NCBI GenBank assembly: GCA_027405735.1
Contig: JAPEHQ010000001.1
Location: 3,720,001 to 3,784,000, forward strand
Direction of reading: 5' to 3'
Origin: Mucor racemosus
Taxonomy: Eukaryota > Mucoromycota > Mucoromycetes > Mucorales > Mucoraceae
DNA length: 64,000 nucleotides
Shown: one piece after another, positions 1 through 11,283 of the stretch
Layout: each line of letters opens with the position of its first letter
How positions within the stretch are numbered: position 1 is the stretch's first letter
Program-made: the position numbers and the translations under genes
Notes under the pieces: generated by a model
The model's input: the letters and a program-made list of their open reading frames with translations, nothing else
Told to the model about the DNA's origin: nothing
Databases searched by the model: none

Positions 1-950
1 GATCGGTGTTTAATGCACCACCAAACATAGCTGCTTGGTGGCCAGTTTTACTATCCCAGGAACCAGCATAATCATATGCCATCAAATAAAAAATATCGAC
101 ATAAGGTTGCATTTCAGTCAAGCGTAATTTTCTATAGTTTTCAGGACCACAAGGTACTGCAACAGTCAATAATAAACGAGGTTGATTTAATTGTTGGCAT
201 TGTTGTTGATAAGCGTCCAATGCAATGCGAGTCTCATACAGTAAATGCACATAATGGAATGCCTCTTGATCATTTTTGGGATATTCCCAATCGATATCTA
301 AACCGTCCAAGCCCAAATCTGCAATTAATTTGATACTGGTTTGAATGAATCGTTGACGTTTAGCCGGATCACAAGCTACAGTAGCGAAATTTTTAGACCA
401 CGTCCAACCACCCACACTAAGAGATACTTTCAAGTGACGATATTTTTGCTTGAGCAAGTAGAATTGCTTGAAATTGCCATATAAATTGTTGCCTTGATCA
501 TTCCAACCATCTTCTTTACCATTAACGCACTCATCTATAATCAACATAAACAATTAACACATATATTCCTCTTTCTGATAATGTATTCAAAGACTTACTT
601 GCAGGGAAATGCTTTTCTTTATCAGCATATGCATCCTAAAAACAGGATAATAAGTTAGGAAAAAAAACTTGCATAAAATATATAAACAGCTAGCATTATC
701 TGTAATGAGTATTTACCCCGAGAACAACTTGTCCATCTTCTTGTAAATTGGCAAAGGCGTACAAAATATGTGTCAGCTTGTTGGCTTGCACTGCCACGTC
801 TATAACATTATACTTTCTATCGTAAATACCCCTAGCAATTATAATTTATCAATGTGATGCTATGGTTATAATGGTTTTATAATAAGCTTACCAGTTGGCA
901 AAATAACCTGCAATGACAGGGCCGTTGGTAGCTGGAGGTGAAGCTTGCAT
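1..950 (-). CDS. GH18 chitinase (class V type), 3' end cut by window
   Basis: Hydrolyses chitin or chito-oligosaccharides, with likely roles in wall remodelling or nutrition. Exons on the minus strand are 950-892, 831-717, 635-599 and 534-1 (open), joined in frame through GT-AG introns. The protein opens MQASPPATNGPVIAGYFANW, then has a family-typical LSVGGWTWS strand and the catalytic motif DGLDIDWEYP. The proton-donor Glu is encoded at 286-284. A late MAYDYAGSWD segment matches the conserved MxYDxxG strand of GH18. The C-terminus lies outside the window. No signal peptide is seen at this start. However, the frame stays open for about 12 codons upstream without another ATG, and a pyrimidine-rich acceptor-like site (TTTTGTTAG) sits just before it, so a further 5' exon carrying a signal peptide is possible. 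Family call is firm; the true start is uncertain. Confidence 0.93.
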
Positions 951-3209
951 ATTAAATGAACTAACAAAAGAAAAATGAATTACATTAATTCAAAACATCC
1001 AAGCAATTGTTCTAATTATAATAATACTCCATTTTTAAAATTCCGTGAGTTGCCTTTACCTACAAAAAAAAAGTGTAGGTGCACGCATATTATGCCATAT
1101 TTGAAAAAAAAGCCAAGACTTCAAAATACATCATATTTGTTTACATTTAGTTTGAGCGATCTGTAATGCTCAAAATTAATTAGTTTTCCTTATTGGTAAA
1201 TTAAAATCAATCAATCAATCATTTAACAATGAACCTTATAATTAAACTTTTGTAAGTAGATAGGACAAATACTCAAAAATTCTTTATTCTGACAAGAATT
1301 CGTGCCAAAGATGTATTATCATCATCATGAAAAATTGGATAATATATACTAGGATCAAAATTCACCGAGATAAGGTTTTTTGTTGTCAGTTTTTCAACAG
1401 TTGCAAAAAATAAGTTTTAGCTGGCTCTCAGAAGGGTTTCAAACGTCTAATAGCAGGTCAATTTCCATCAATTTTTTTTTAAAAAAAAGTACCTTAATCT
1501 TTGGCTAATGATATCTATTATTAAATAGAAGTTCTTTCCAGAATATATGTGCACCACCCCAAAGTTGACATACCATTACCCATAAAGTAACTTAAAATTG
1601 ATTGTAAAATTTAAATTCTATAATTGATGTATCAGTGGTTTGTATTTATAAGATAGATCTAACTGGAAATTATCATATAAAATTGTATAATCAGATATGC
1701 ACATGTAACTGAGCTTGAATCCAAAAAGTGTTCAAATGGAAAAAAAATTCAAAAAAATCCAAAAAAAACCTTGTATGTTTAATTGCTCACAAAAATGCAT
1801 ATTAAGTTGAACTAGCGTATTAAATATCTTGGGTTCAGTTTTTAATTCTGAATCGATCTGTATAGGTTTTGAAAATGTTTTTCTCATAAAATCTCTAGTA
1901 AATTTAATGTCAAATTTTAACGGTTTTTGATCAAAAAGTACCCTTCATTCAAATTCAATCCTAAAATATTTTATTTTCACATTATGCGCAACAAAATTAT
2001 CTACAAAATGAGTATTTATACGTAGCTGTAGCCCTATTTTTTGTGGGGATATACATTTTTTTGGATCTTTTTTTTTGGTCGGCGAAAATTTACCCTTGTA
2101 TATCCTCGTCCAAAATGAATCATTTTTTGTATCACCAAAAATCAATCATTCAATCTCAATTTTCTCGACCAAAAATCAATATTTTTTGACGAGATAAAAT
2201 TCGTTAGATAGACGCTAATGAGTACTATCCTATGGTTTTAGTTTTGCATACCTGTCATCCCTTCATGGATCTCTATAACAGAAAAAGTGCTCTCACAAAA
2301 TTTATAAAAAAATAAAAAAGTCTTCACAACGATCCAAAACCTAAATATTCTGGTAGAGAATGAAAAATAATCTAGACTTTACTTAATAAACATCATTGCA
2401 ATACCTTAGTATTTTCTCGACTTATTTTCATTCCAAATGCGGTTTTTCAATCTTAAGCTGGCCATTTCTGCATCATTCAAATTTATGAAACAATCACTAT
2501 AGTAACCATCCTTGCTTTATTTAATAAAATTTGTAGCCGGGACAATGTTGAATAGGATAACGATTAGAATATTTTTTTTTTGGAATAACAAATGGATACA
2601 AACATGAGTATTTAATAGTTGATGAAAGATTTCCCATGTATAAGGTTCAGACTTTTTTTTTTGAAACTCTAAAGATGTTGTACAAAGGAGAAAATACACA
2701 CGCTCTTTATTTTGCAGTGTTTTAATGTGAGGTTAACTGCCATCAACATGGGATAAGTAACATGTTTGAGTACGTGGAATCCATGTAAAAGCAATTTTCA
2801 TGATGGTCTTTTTAAAGGGAAAGAGGATGTATTAAAAAATGTGTGTGATAAATAAAAGTTTTTATGAAATGTATTGATTATGATGTGTGTGAAGATGTAA
2901 GAAATGCATAAAAGCTTTACAACAAGAAAAGCACAGAGACTTTATAATAATATCAACCCTTTATAAATATGATCTAAATGCTAAACAGCATTGCCAAAAG
3001 AAAGTAAATTAAAGGATTTTGGATTTCTATAGATACAGGTACCGCAGGAATACATACTTACTTACATCGAGCGGACAGGATCTTGTGGTTCAACATTTAT
3101 CATAAGATGATTGTAACCTTTTCCATGATCATAACAGCAAAATATCATGTAACTCTAATATAAAAAATGGCATAGTATGCCCCAAACCCCAAAAACCTTC
3201 ATAAAACAT
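951..3209. other. AT-rich intergenic region, no supported gene
   Basis: The short open frames here (for example 975-1166 and 2145-1945) have no recognisable domain, lie in AT-rich low-complexity DNA and look spurious. The stretch 1350-1460 weakly resembles 15190-15300 (shared gagataagg-type core, then a taagttt block), perhaps an old dispersed repeat. Confidence 0.5.
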
Positions 3210-4031
3210 AAGTAAAAAACAAGTAAAAAACAAGTAAAAAACAAGTAAAAAACAAGTAAAAAACAAGTAAAAAACAAGTAAAAAACAAGTAAAAAACAAG
3301 TAAAAAACAAGTAAAAAACAAGTAAAAAACAAGTAAAAAACAAGTAAAAAACAAGTAAAAAACAAGTAAAAAACAAGTAAAAAACAAGTAAAAAACAAGT
3401 AAAAAACAAGTAAAAAACAAGTAAAAAACAAGTAAAAAACAAGTAAAAACAAGTAAAAAACAAGTAAAAAACAAGTAAAAAACAAGTAAAAAACAAGTAA
3501 AAAACAAGTAAAAAACAAGTAAAAAACAAGTAAAAAACAAGTAAAAAACAAGTAAAAAACAAGTAAAAAACAAGTAAAAAACAAGTAAAAAACAAGTAAA
3601 AAACAAGTAAAAAACAAGTAAAAAACAAGTAAAAAACAAGTAAAAAACAAGTAAAAAACAAGTAAAAAACAAGTAAAAAACAAGTAAAAAACAAGTAAAA
3701 AACAAGTAAAAAACAAGTAAAAAACAAGTAAAAAACAAGTAAAAAACAAGTAAAAAACAAGTAAAAAACAAGTAAAAAACAAGTAAAAAACAAGTAAAAA
3801 ACAAGTAAAAAACAAGTAAAAAACAAGTAAAAAACAAGTAAAAAAAGTAAAAAACAAGTAAAAAACAAGTAAAAAACAAGTAAAAAACAAGTAAAAAACA
3901 AGTAAAAAACAAGTAAAAAACAAGTAAAAAACAAGTAAAAAACAAGTAAAAAACAAGTAAAAAACAAGTAAAAAACAAGTAAAAAACAAGTAAAAAACAA
4001 GTAAAAAACAAGTAAAAAACAAGTAAAAAAA
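3210..4031. repeat. 11-bp minisatellite, about 75 tandem copies
   Basis: The unit AAGTAAAAAAC repeats head to tail for about 820 bp. Two irregular units are visible: a 10-bp unit near 3445 and a 9-bp unit near 3838; all others look identical. Read on the minus strand, the unit has no stop codon in any frame, so three long overlapping open frames arise (4058-3129, 4231-3155, 4047-3199) with an 11-residue FYLFFTCFLLV period. These are artefacts of the repeat, not genes. The two irregular units shift the frames relative to each other. The array does not match the common TTAGGG telomere repeat and lies inside gene-containing sequence. Confidence 0.97.
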
Positions 4032-4941
4032 GAAAAAAAGAAAACAAGAATAAGACAAAAGGCAGATCGCTTCTGCCTCCTTAAGTAACCGTACATTTCC
4101 CTTCGGTATACTGAAGAGGAAACAGTCATTATAAATAAAGGCCTAATTAAGCCCTGAAGTTGACACATTTTAGCCTTTTTGAATACTGTATATACCATGC
4201 CCTGAACAATATAAACTTTAATTACAAGCAAAAGTCTTTACAGAGGTTTTGAAAAGGGGTTTCTAAATGTACTAAATTCATTTTTATAGTGATAGATGGC
4301 CGGCTTTATCGAGCTTTTGCGAATACTTTTCAAATGTTTAATTTGGAAGCAGTTGAATTATAATACAGGCTTTACATTTGAAATTTAGACGTTTTTATTA
4401 TTTTTTTTTTGAACGAAACAGAAATAAAATCTAAACAAAATAAAGATAAAAATTTGTATGAAATGAAAATGAGATTTTAGATAAAATTAGTGTCAAATTC
4501 ACACTAAAATGGATTTAAGATAAATATGTAGATTCAATCAAGCAATGTATTTCTGGACCATCGTCTTATTCTTCTTCTTCTTTATTTAAACCCCGAGTTT
4601 TGGTTATGATAAAAACTGCAACAGATGAAAACAAATGCTAGTAATTACATAAAACCAGTACATAGTTATAAGGTATTCATTATATATAGATTGCTTAGAT
4701 ACCCAGTAAGTACCGATTGATGTATTAAAACCTCATATTGTACATCGCCTCCACACGTAAAGGCGGCTTTTTATCCTCTCTTTTTTTTTCTTATTTTCTA
4801 CATCCCATCATCTGCAACAATTGATAATGTACAGATCCTTAATTTTAAACAAGATTCAAGCAGTAAAGACAAGCAGAGAGTCAGGTATAAAGTATAAAAC
4901 CTTTGAAAGGCAGTTTATTTTTTACAATCATTATTGATTTA
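4032..4941. other. Intergenic, AT-rich, nothing recognised
   Basis: The minus-strand frame that enters the minisatellite from 4231 has a non-repetitive N-terminal part (4231-4030) which I do not recognise. There are no splice-supported exons or structural RNA signals. Confidence 0.4.
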
Positions 4942-5064
4942 GGAGAGAGACCGCAGCCGACATGCAAGGATTGTAAAGAAATTGGCCACTATAGCAAGAA
5001 ATACTACAAATGTAGACTTTATAAAGAAGACAAAGCAGATGATGGTGGGTACAACATAAAGTAA
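4942..5064 (+). pseudogene. Zinc-knuckle-like fragment, probable retroelement or transposon relic
   Basis: A short frame reads ERPQPTCKDCKEIGHYSKK and continues to TAA at 5062-5064. It has the C-X2-C-X4-H start of a CCHC knuckle, but the last Cys is displaced (H-X7-C instead of H-X4-C). An acceptor-like TTTAG lies just upstream. A second basic stretch (VGRSKKRQSS) follows at about 5090-5125 before stops. No longer coding context was found on either side. Best read as a decayed fragment of a mobile-element protein; a small exon of an unrecognised gene is possible. Confidence 0.4.
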
Positions 5065-5904
5065 TTTATAGATTTTCTAATTCTTTTGATAGTTGGCAGA
5101 AGTAAGAAGCGACAAAGTTCAGCGATCAAGAATGCCATAATAAACACGGTTTTTTTCTTTGGGAGATTTAGATCATTATAGGTAAGTTATAAATATTATT
5201 ACTGTTCAACTAAAGATTGATTTCATTCTTTCCAAATCTCCTTTCTCACTTTATCTAAATTTCATCCCAATTTTATTCTTATTTCATCCCAAATTTTACT
5301 GATTTTGTCTGAATTTGAAGAAGAAATACTGTAGCTCATATATCGCACGCTCATGCTTTTTCCCGTGAAAAACTAAATGAATTTGACAGGTTCCTTCTGT
5401 AATTTTGTCCAAAGGGAGTCTGGAACAGTAGCAAATGTGATGCATATTTGTAGCTATTTATAGTTTTATTAATTCCTAATAATAGTCTGACTGTATAAAG
5501 ATTTATTGACATCAAAAAAGATGAAAAGTTATCCTAAATTGACATGCTCTCCAATCAGTTTGGAATCAGTCAAACCAAGAGCCATCAAAAGATGTTGCAA
5601 GAACCAGAATGATGTCCTTTGCTAATGGTCAAGGTAAAATGCCTCAAATAGCGGTAATTATTTCATTTGATACACCTCGAAACTGTTTAATAAAGAACAG
5701 TTCATGTTCTTCAATTGTGTACTACATGACGTACAGTTTGTTCATATTAAACGGAGATCTAACTCGGTGATATTTATCCCTTGTGTTGTGTGCATGTTAT
5801 GTAATGTTTAAATGAAAAATCAGTGTGCGGTTAAATCAATCATTTACTGAAATTCTTTCTATTCCTTTTCTCCAACTTTTTTCTTTTTTTCCTATTAAAT
5901 TTCA
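5065..5904. other. Intergenic region upstream of the NVJ2-like gene
   Basis: No supported coding sequence. The last 40 bases before the ATG are strongly pyrimidine-rich (tttctcc/ttttctttttt), as seen in front of several genes in this window. Confidence 0.4.
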
Positions 5905-8889
5905 ATGGTTTCTTTTATAGGATTTATTGTAATTTATGTTATTGGAGGTGTCACATTTCTACCTTTTGTTGCATTAGCCGCGTTTATATACATTAAAGGT
6001 GGAATTCAACCATTACTACCCAAAGTAAATCATAAAAAGCCCATCGTTATTGCATCCAAAGATGAAGATGTAATTGTCAAAAAAGGTTGGATTCGACTTA
6101 CAAACCAATATCAACCCAAAATGCCCGAAATAAATTCGGGAAATGGTGGTATTATATCTGGCATCCAATCTTATGTTAGTGGAAGCAGTAACAGCAATGC
6201 AAACCTCAAAAAAGGTCTGGTGTATGCTATTTTAAAGCATGGTACATTATTTTGTTATGAATCAGAAAAGCAACAACAAGTAGTTATGATTTTGCCCATG
6301 CAAGATTTTCAAGTATCTTTGTATCCCCCTAATTCTGCGACCATGCCTGAAGGAAAAATATATGGTCGTACATCAGTGATACGCTTGGTCCCCAATGCCA
6401 TTAAGGATGACATAAAGCTGACATCAAAGAATACTGCCGTTTATACATTATCTGAAGAAGATATCACATGCTATCCTACTCGTGTATTGTATTTGACTTG
6501 TGGGCGTAACATTGATAAGGAAGATTGGTATTTTGGTTTATTAGAAGCACATCAATTATTGCAAGACCAATCTCCTGATGGACCTCAATATGTAATGATG
6601 GATAATACACATTTTGATCAAAATGCTATAGAAAAACTGATTCATCAAGTTCAGTCAACACCAAACCATCGTGAAACTGCCTGGATCAATGCTGTATTTG
6701 GACGATTATTCTTGGGAATGTATAAAACTGACCGACTTAAAAACTTTGTAGAAATGAAAATACGAAAAAAGATTGACAAGACGAAAAGACCAACATTTTT
6801 AGATGAAATTCATGTTCGCAGTGTTGATGTTGGAGCATCAGTACCTTTTATTACAGATCCCAAGTTATTATCTTTATCTGCTGAAGGAGAAGTTATTGTA
6901 GAAGCCAAAGTAGAATATGAAGGTGGATTAACTATTGAAATTGAAACGGATTTTAACTGGTCTTATTCTTCTCGTATGAAACCCATTCGCATGCATTTGA
7001 TTTTGGCAGTGGAATTAAGAAGCTTAACCGGTAGAATGATGTTCAAACTAAAGGCACCTCCTACTAATCGTTATTGGTTAGCATTCTTTGAAATGCCTGA
7101 AATGGATTGGAAAATTACACCAGTTGTAGCAGATAAACAGATTAAATTAAATATTGTAACAAATGCAATTGAGTCCAGAATTCGTGAAGTTATGGCAGAA
7201 ACGTTTGTTTTACCCAACATGGACGATACATCTTTTTGTCCTTCTGGCGGTACTGGTGGTATTTTTGGTGAACGTGTCAAAGTGGAAGTCCAAAAGAAGG
7301 AACCAACTGAGCCATTTCTTGATGAAGAGGCTATTAATCATGAAAGAACTAATTCAAATACTTCAATACATTCAAACTCTTCTTCTTCTTCTTCTTCTTC
7401 TTCTTCTTCTTCTTCTTCTACAAGTTCTATTAGCAACAAGATTCAAACTGCTGATGCTATCCGAGAAACGCCTACTGTACCTGATGCAGATGAAAAGCCT
7501 AGTGCTGCTGACATGTTGAAACTTAAAAATCGCCGTGCTGAATCTGCTACAGAGATGATGTCTAATGAAAGACCAGTATCTGGTGATTTGGCACCATTGC
7601 GTAAGTTGGAACCTTCTCGATCTACACCTGAAATGCAACAACCAGTAATGAAGATGAAATCTCAACGCGATGATGGTGCTTCTGTCAAATCAATAGATAA
7701 AATTTCAATCACAGATTCAATATTGTCTGGATCCAGTACGAGCACCAAATGGTCAAAGAATGCTCTTAGAAAGAGAGTGAAAAAGGGAGGTGATGATGGT
7801 GGTGATAGTGATTCAGAAAGTAGTGCTTCTGTCAAGACTAATGGTACAACTGGTAGTGGTCTACTCAACAAAATCAGTAATTTATTACCCATGGACAACA
7901 ATACAAAAGAGAACGTATCAGATACTTCTTCTATTCGCTCAAGTAGTCATCACTATGCTTCTTCAATTAACAGTAAAGATAATACAAAAAAGAACTCTTT
8001 GATGAATATGGCCGAGAGCTTTTTGCACAAGAAAAATAATCAAGAAGACGATGTTTACAAACCAACAAGTGATGAAAAGAAAGAGCTTTATGCAGAAAGA
8101 ATGGCTAGTATGCGCAAACGTGCCGAAGAGAAGCGTTTATCAAGTTCCTCGACTAGCAGTAATAGATCGATTCCTCCACCTTCCTCATCTTCCTTTACTA
8201 ATGCTCCTGTTTTCAAAGATCTTCCTGATGCTCCAGATTCATCATCAAAGACATTAGTTACTGACAAGACTAGTGATCATGATGCCTCTCCAGCACCACC
8301 TATCAAACCTCGTCGTAATAGAGCTGCTTCTTCTGTTCAAAGTGATTCTAGTTTATCTGAAATACCTGATAATATGCAAAAGCAGCATCCTCCTCTTCCA
8401 CCTCGTCGCAATTCTACTCCAATTCCTGTTTCTGATAATAACGTATTAACCAATACACCCTTAGTATCCAAACAAGTAGAACCAAAACAATCAGATCAAA
8501 GCAATCATTCAAACATTATTATATCGGATATTGCCGAGCAACATCAAGAAATATCTGCTCCTCCATCTTCAAATGTTGTAGAACCAGATGTATCAATAGG
8601 TTCTATGCCAATTTCACCTGAACAACAAAATCATGCACCTGCTATCCCTAATAAACCAAGACCTATCTTATCTGTACATAATGATGATGTTCATTCCCCA
8701 CCTCCTTTACCTACAACACCTAGACCAAAACTTTCATCAAGATTAGATGAAGCAAAACCTGCATTACCGGATGTGCCTAGGCCTATCCCCGCTATTTATG
8801 AAAAAGTCGAATTGGAAGAACACGAACAAGAAAATATTGCATCTCGATTTCCATCTCCTCCACCACCTCCTCCTCCAAGACATCATTAA
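5905..8889 (+). CDS. NVJ2: SMP-domain lipid-transfer protein, Nvj2/TEX2-like
   Basis: Predicted ER membrane-contact-site lipid-transfer protein of 994 residues in a single exon. An N-terminal membrane anchor (about residues 3-31, FIGFIVIYVIGGVTFLPFV) is followed by a PH-like region (about 50-220, opening VKKGWIRLTNQYQ). The SMP domain covers about 245-440 and begins TAWINAVFGRLFLGMY; SMP domains bind glycerophospholipids or ceramide in a tubular fold. The C-terminal 550 residues look disordered: a poly-Ser run from a (TCT)n tract at 7378-7420, then Ser-rich and Pro-rich segments with PPLPPRR and PPPPPPP motifs that could bind SH3 or WW partners. Anchor-PH-SMP order matches yeast Nvj2, which acts at nucleus-vacuole and ER-Golgi contacts, but the tail is much longer than in yeast. 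The start is set by the anchor and a pyrimidine-rich leader. Confidence 0.9.
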   Translation: MVSFIGFIVIYVIGGVTFLPFVALAAFIYIKGGIQPLLPKVNHKKPIVIASKDEDVIVKKGWIRLTNQYQPKMPEINSGNGGIISGIQSYVSGSSNSNANLKKGLVYAILKHGTLFCYESEKQQQVVMILPMQDFQVSLYPPNSATMPEGKIYGRTSVIRLVPNAIKDDIKLTSKNTAVYTLSEEDITCYPTRVLYLTCGRNIDKEDWYFGLLEAHQLLQDQSPDGPQYVMMDNTHFDQNAIEKLIHQVQSTPNHRETAWINAVFGRLFLGMYKTDRLKNFVEMKIRKKIDKTKRPTFLDEIHVRSVDVGASVPFITDPKLLSLSAEGEVIVEAKVEYEGGLTIEIETDFNWSYSSRMKPIRMHLILAVELRSLTGRMMFKLKAPPTNRYWLAFFEMPEMDWKITPVVADKQIKLNIVTNAIESRIREVMAETFVLPNMDDTSFCPSGGTGGIFGERVKVEVQKKEPTEPFLDEEAINHERTNSNTSIHSNSSSSSSSSSSSSSSTSSISNKIQTADAIRETPTVPDADEKPSAADMLKLKNRRAESATEMMSNERPVSGDLAPLRKLEPSRSTPEMQQPVMKMKSQRDDGASVKSIDKISITDSILSGSSTSTKWSKNALRKRVKKGGDDGGDSDSESSASVKTNGTTGSGLLNKISNLLPMDNNTKENVSDTSSIRSSSHHYASSINSKDNTKKNSLMNMAESFLHKKNNQEDDVYKPTSDEKKELYAERMASMRKRAEEKRLSSSSTSSNRSIPPPSSSSFTNAPVFKDLPDAPDSSSKTLVTDKTSDHDASPAPPIKPRRNRAASSVQSDSSLSEIPDNMQKQHPPLPPRRNSTPIPVSDNNVLTNTPLVSKQVEPKQSDQSNHSNIIISDIAEQHQEISAPPSSNVVEPDVSIGSMPISPEQQNHAPAIPNKPRPILSVHNDDVHSPPPLPTTPRPKLSSRLDEAKPALPDVPRPIPAIYEKVELEEHEQENIASRFPSPPPPPPPRHH

Positions 8890-9034
8890 TGTATATATCT
8901 TTCTTGTCATTAAATTAATAAAAAAATGTTGTATTTTAGGTAGTAATAATAGTAGCAGAAGCTTTTTTTTTATTTATTATTTTGGTAATGAATGAGATGT
9001 TCAGAATTATTTACAGCTGCAATAAAAGCAGGAA

Positions 9035-10197
9035 TTAAGTGGTAGTGGATAATGCGACATAACCAGGAGCAGCATTTTCATATTCTGCTTGAAATAATTG
9101 ATTTTGTTGTTTTTGCATAAAGCTAAAAAATAAACATTAGGATAAATTCTTCAATAAACACGAAATAACTTACCGTAAGATATCTGTCAAATAGTCAGAC
9201 AAGACACTGACAGCATCAGGATCCATATTTGTGTGTGCGATTAAGCTGGGCATTTGAACTAGATAATTTATATTAGACAAAAATATGATAGTAAAAACAA
9301 ATTTACTAACCAAAGAGCCTTAAAAGATGTTCAGCGCCATATATTTCAACAAGGTCTGTCTCTGCATGATTTCTTCTAATATCAGCATATTGATGTCTTT
9401 CAAATCGATAAAGAAGCATAGATCCTAATGCTTTATTAAAATAAATTCGAAGGCCCTCCAATACTTCATCTAATAAGTCCTCGTTTCTAAATGCAAAATC
9501 AGTCATTTCATCTTTTTTAAAGAACAGTTAAACATACAATTCACGGCTACCCTTTTTATCTTTCTTGAATCGCTTATAGCGCAATAAAACTTCATTAATG
9601 TTTACAGCTCTTGGTAAAGTAACCAATTGTTGGTTTTTTGTTACATTTTCCCAATCATCAACGAGCTGTCCTTTTAATGTATCTGGTATATCAAGTTTGA
9701 TTTCTGGTCGATTCAAGTAATCTTCTTCCTTTTCAAGTCTAGCATCTCTACGGCGTTTACCTAAAGAACTTCCTTCATTATCATTTTGTTGACTTTTGGC
9801 GCCTTTTCCTGATTGCTTTGTACGATAATATGCTTTAAGTCTTAACTGCATTTGTAGATTTTCTTCAGACCAACGAAGTACTCTTGATTCTGGTACCCAT
9901 TCATCCCAACTATATACAAATTTAAGTCATTTATGAAGTAAAAATACTTATAAGACATACGTGTTTTTCCATCCTTTATAATGAACATAATAATGAGGTC
10001 CAGTTGCTTCAGGATCTTCCATCCAATTCTTTTCTAAAATCTATCGTTATTTCAGATTTAGTAAATCATCAAAATTGATTCATTTATCGCGTTCTAACCT
10101 TGGCTTCATAGATGAGAGGTCCATGAAAACATAATACTCTTTCGTTATCTTTGTACGAAAAAATTCTTTCAATTTCTGAAGAATTTACAGAAGCCAT
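9035..10197 (-). CDS. EAF3: Chromodomain-MRG protein, Eaf3/MRG15/Alp13 family
   Basis: Subunit shared by NuA4 acetyltransferase and Rpd3S-type deacetylase complexes; its chromodomain reads methylated H3K36. Exons (minus) 10197-10099, 10040-9961, 9909-9538, 9486-9311, 9258-9174 and 9122-9035 give 299 residues in frame. The chromo-barrel opens ERVLCFHGPLIYEAK and ends WDEWVPESRVLRW. A lysine-rich linker (RTKQSGKGAKSQQ, GKRRRDARL) follows, then an MRG domain with ALGSMLLYRFERHQYADI and YGAEHLLRLFVQMP. The intron at 9537-9487 is 51 nt, a multiple of three, and contains an in-frame stop. The obvious nearby AG at about 9512 breaks the frame, whereas the AG before 9486 restores the MRG sequence. The divergent start lies about 1.1 kb from the next gene. 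High confidence. Confidence 0.93.
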
Positions 10198-11283
10198 TTT
10201 AATGATAAAAAAAACTACAAAAAGAGAGAGAGGAAAGAAAAACTTGCTTCGTGGCTTGAATACTCTGATGGTACTTTTTGCTCGCCCCCTTTATAATTTG
10301 TAATTTTAAACCAGTTTGATTGTTGCATACAATCAGAAATCAGACTTTCATATTAACGAGTAATACGTTGTTCGTCAAACAAAGATTCTGAGGTTGGGAA
10401 ATATACTAAATGTAATTTTTACAGTGTAAAGGGATACCCCTTTGTTTTGTTTTTTCATCAAAATGATGTTTTGAGATTAAATTTAGTTGGCAACTATTTT
10501 CATAGTTTTCCCCACTTTTTTTGTGAAAACAAAATACAGATATATACTCTCGACGTTAATCTATGTCGTAGTTGGCTTCTGTGGTTTGTACGCTTTATAT
10601 TCGTTTAGAATAAATCCTTCAAAGGCTGAAAATGTTGTCATCCGAGTTTTTACGTTTTGAGGAAGCCATGGAATAAAGAAGTTCTCTTCTAGATGCATTT
10701 GTTCAATCACATACAGCTATTAATCAAAGTTAAGCTATCTGTCAAAAACATGGACTATGCTTAATTTAATACTTTGGTTTATTTAAGCATTATAGCTATA
10801 GCCTTTGCTAATTCTTTATACTCAAATACACATTTTCACGTATAAATGCAAATAAATTTACATGAATGCGCTTTTGAAGAGTTTTTCTAGCAACACAAAA
10901 GTAACAATTATGTAAAAGCAAGCAAAAGGAGAAATAGTTATCGATCAGGAAGCAGTTTTTCAATGTTGTAGTGGAGTTTACAACCAATTTAAGGTTTCGT
11001 GCTCGCTTGAAAAACAAAAAATTGCATAGAAAATTATTAAAAATATCAATAAAAGGTACAAATTTTTGATTCAAAAATGAAATGATATATTATTACTAAA
11101 CATTATCTGTTCTTCCTTTCCAGATATGCATGTTTATTCATCATCTTTCTCACCTTTTTTATGCTTACAAAGCTCAATTTTTACATTAAACAACCGCTTT
11201 TTGCTTTAATTACTCCAGTTTTCTGCTATTCCTTTGTATTTACTTTTCTTCTTAATTACCACTCTTCGGTTTTATTTATAATT
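10198..11283. other. Divergent intergenic region, nothing recognised
   Basis: Holds the promoters of the MRG gene (minus) and the oxidoreductase gene (plus). The open frame 11074-10808 (minus) has no recognisable domain and is Phe/Asn/Leu-rich as expected of AT-rich DNA; I do not support it. Confidence 0.4.

Noticed and set aside
3210..4031. Telomere or CRISPR-like array
   Set aside because: The unit does not match the common TTAGGG telomere repeat, lies inside gene-containing sequence and has no spacers; it is a plain minisatellite.
3129..4231. Three overlapping minus-strand ORFs of 282-358 residues with an 11-residue hydrophobic repeat
   Set aside because: They are the translation of the 11-bp minisatellite, which is stop-free in all minus frames; flanks show no gene features.
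7372..7665. Antisense ORF with a poly-Arg run inside the NVJ2-like gene
   Set aside because: Shadow of the (TCT)n poly-Ser tract of the sense gene.
9487..9537. Stop codon ending the MRG15 frame at about 9525
   Set aside because: The stop lies in a 51-nt GT-AG intron; splicing restores the conserved MRG domain.
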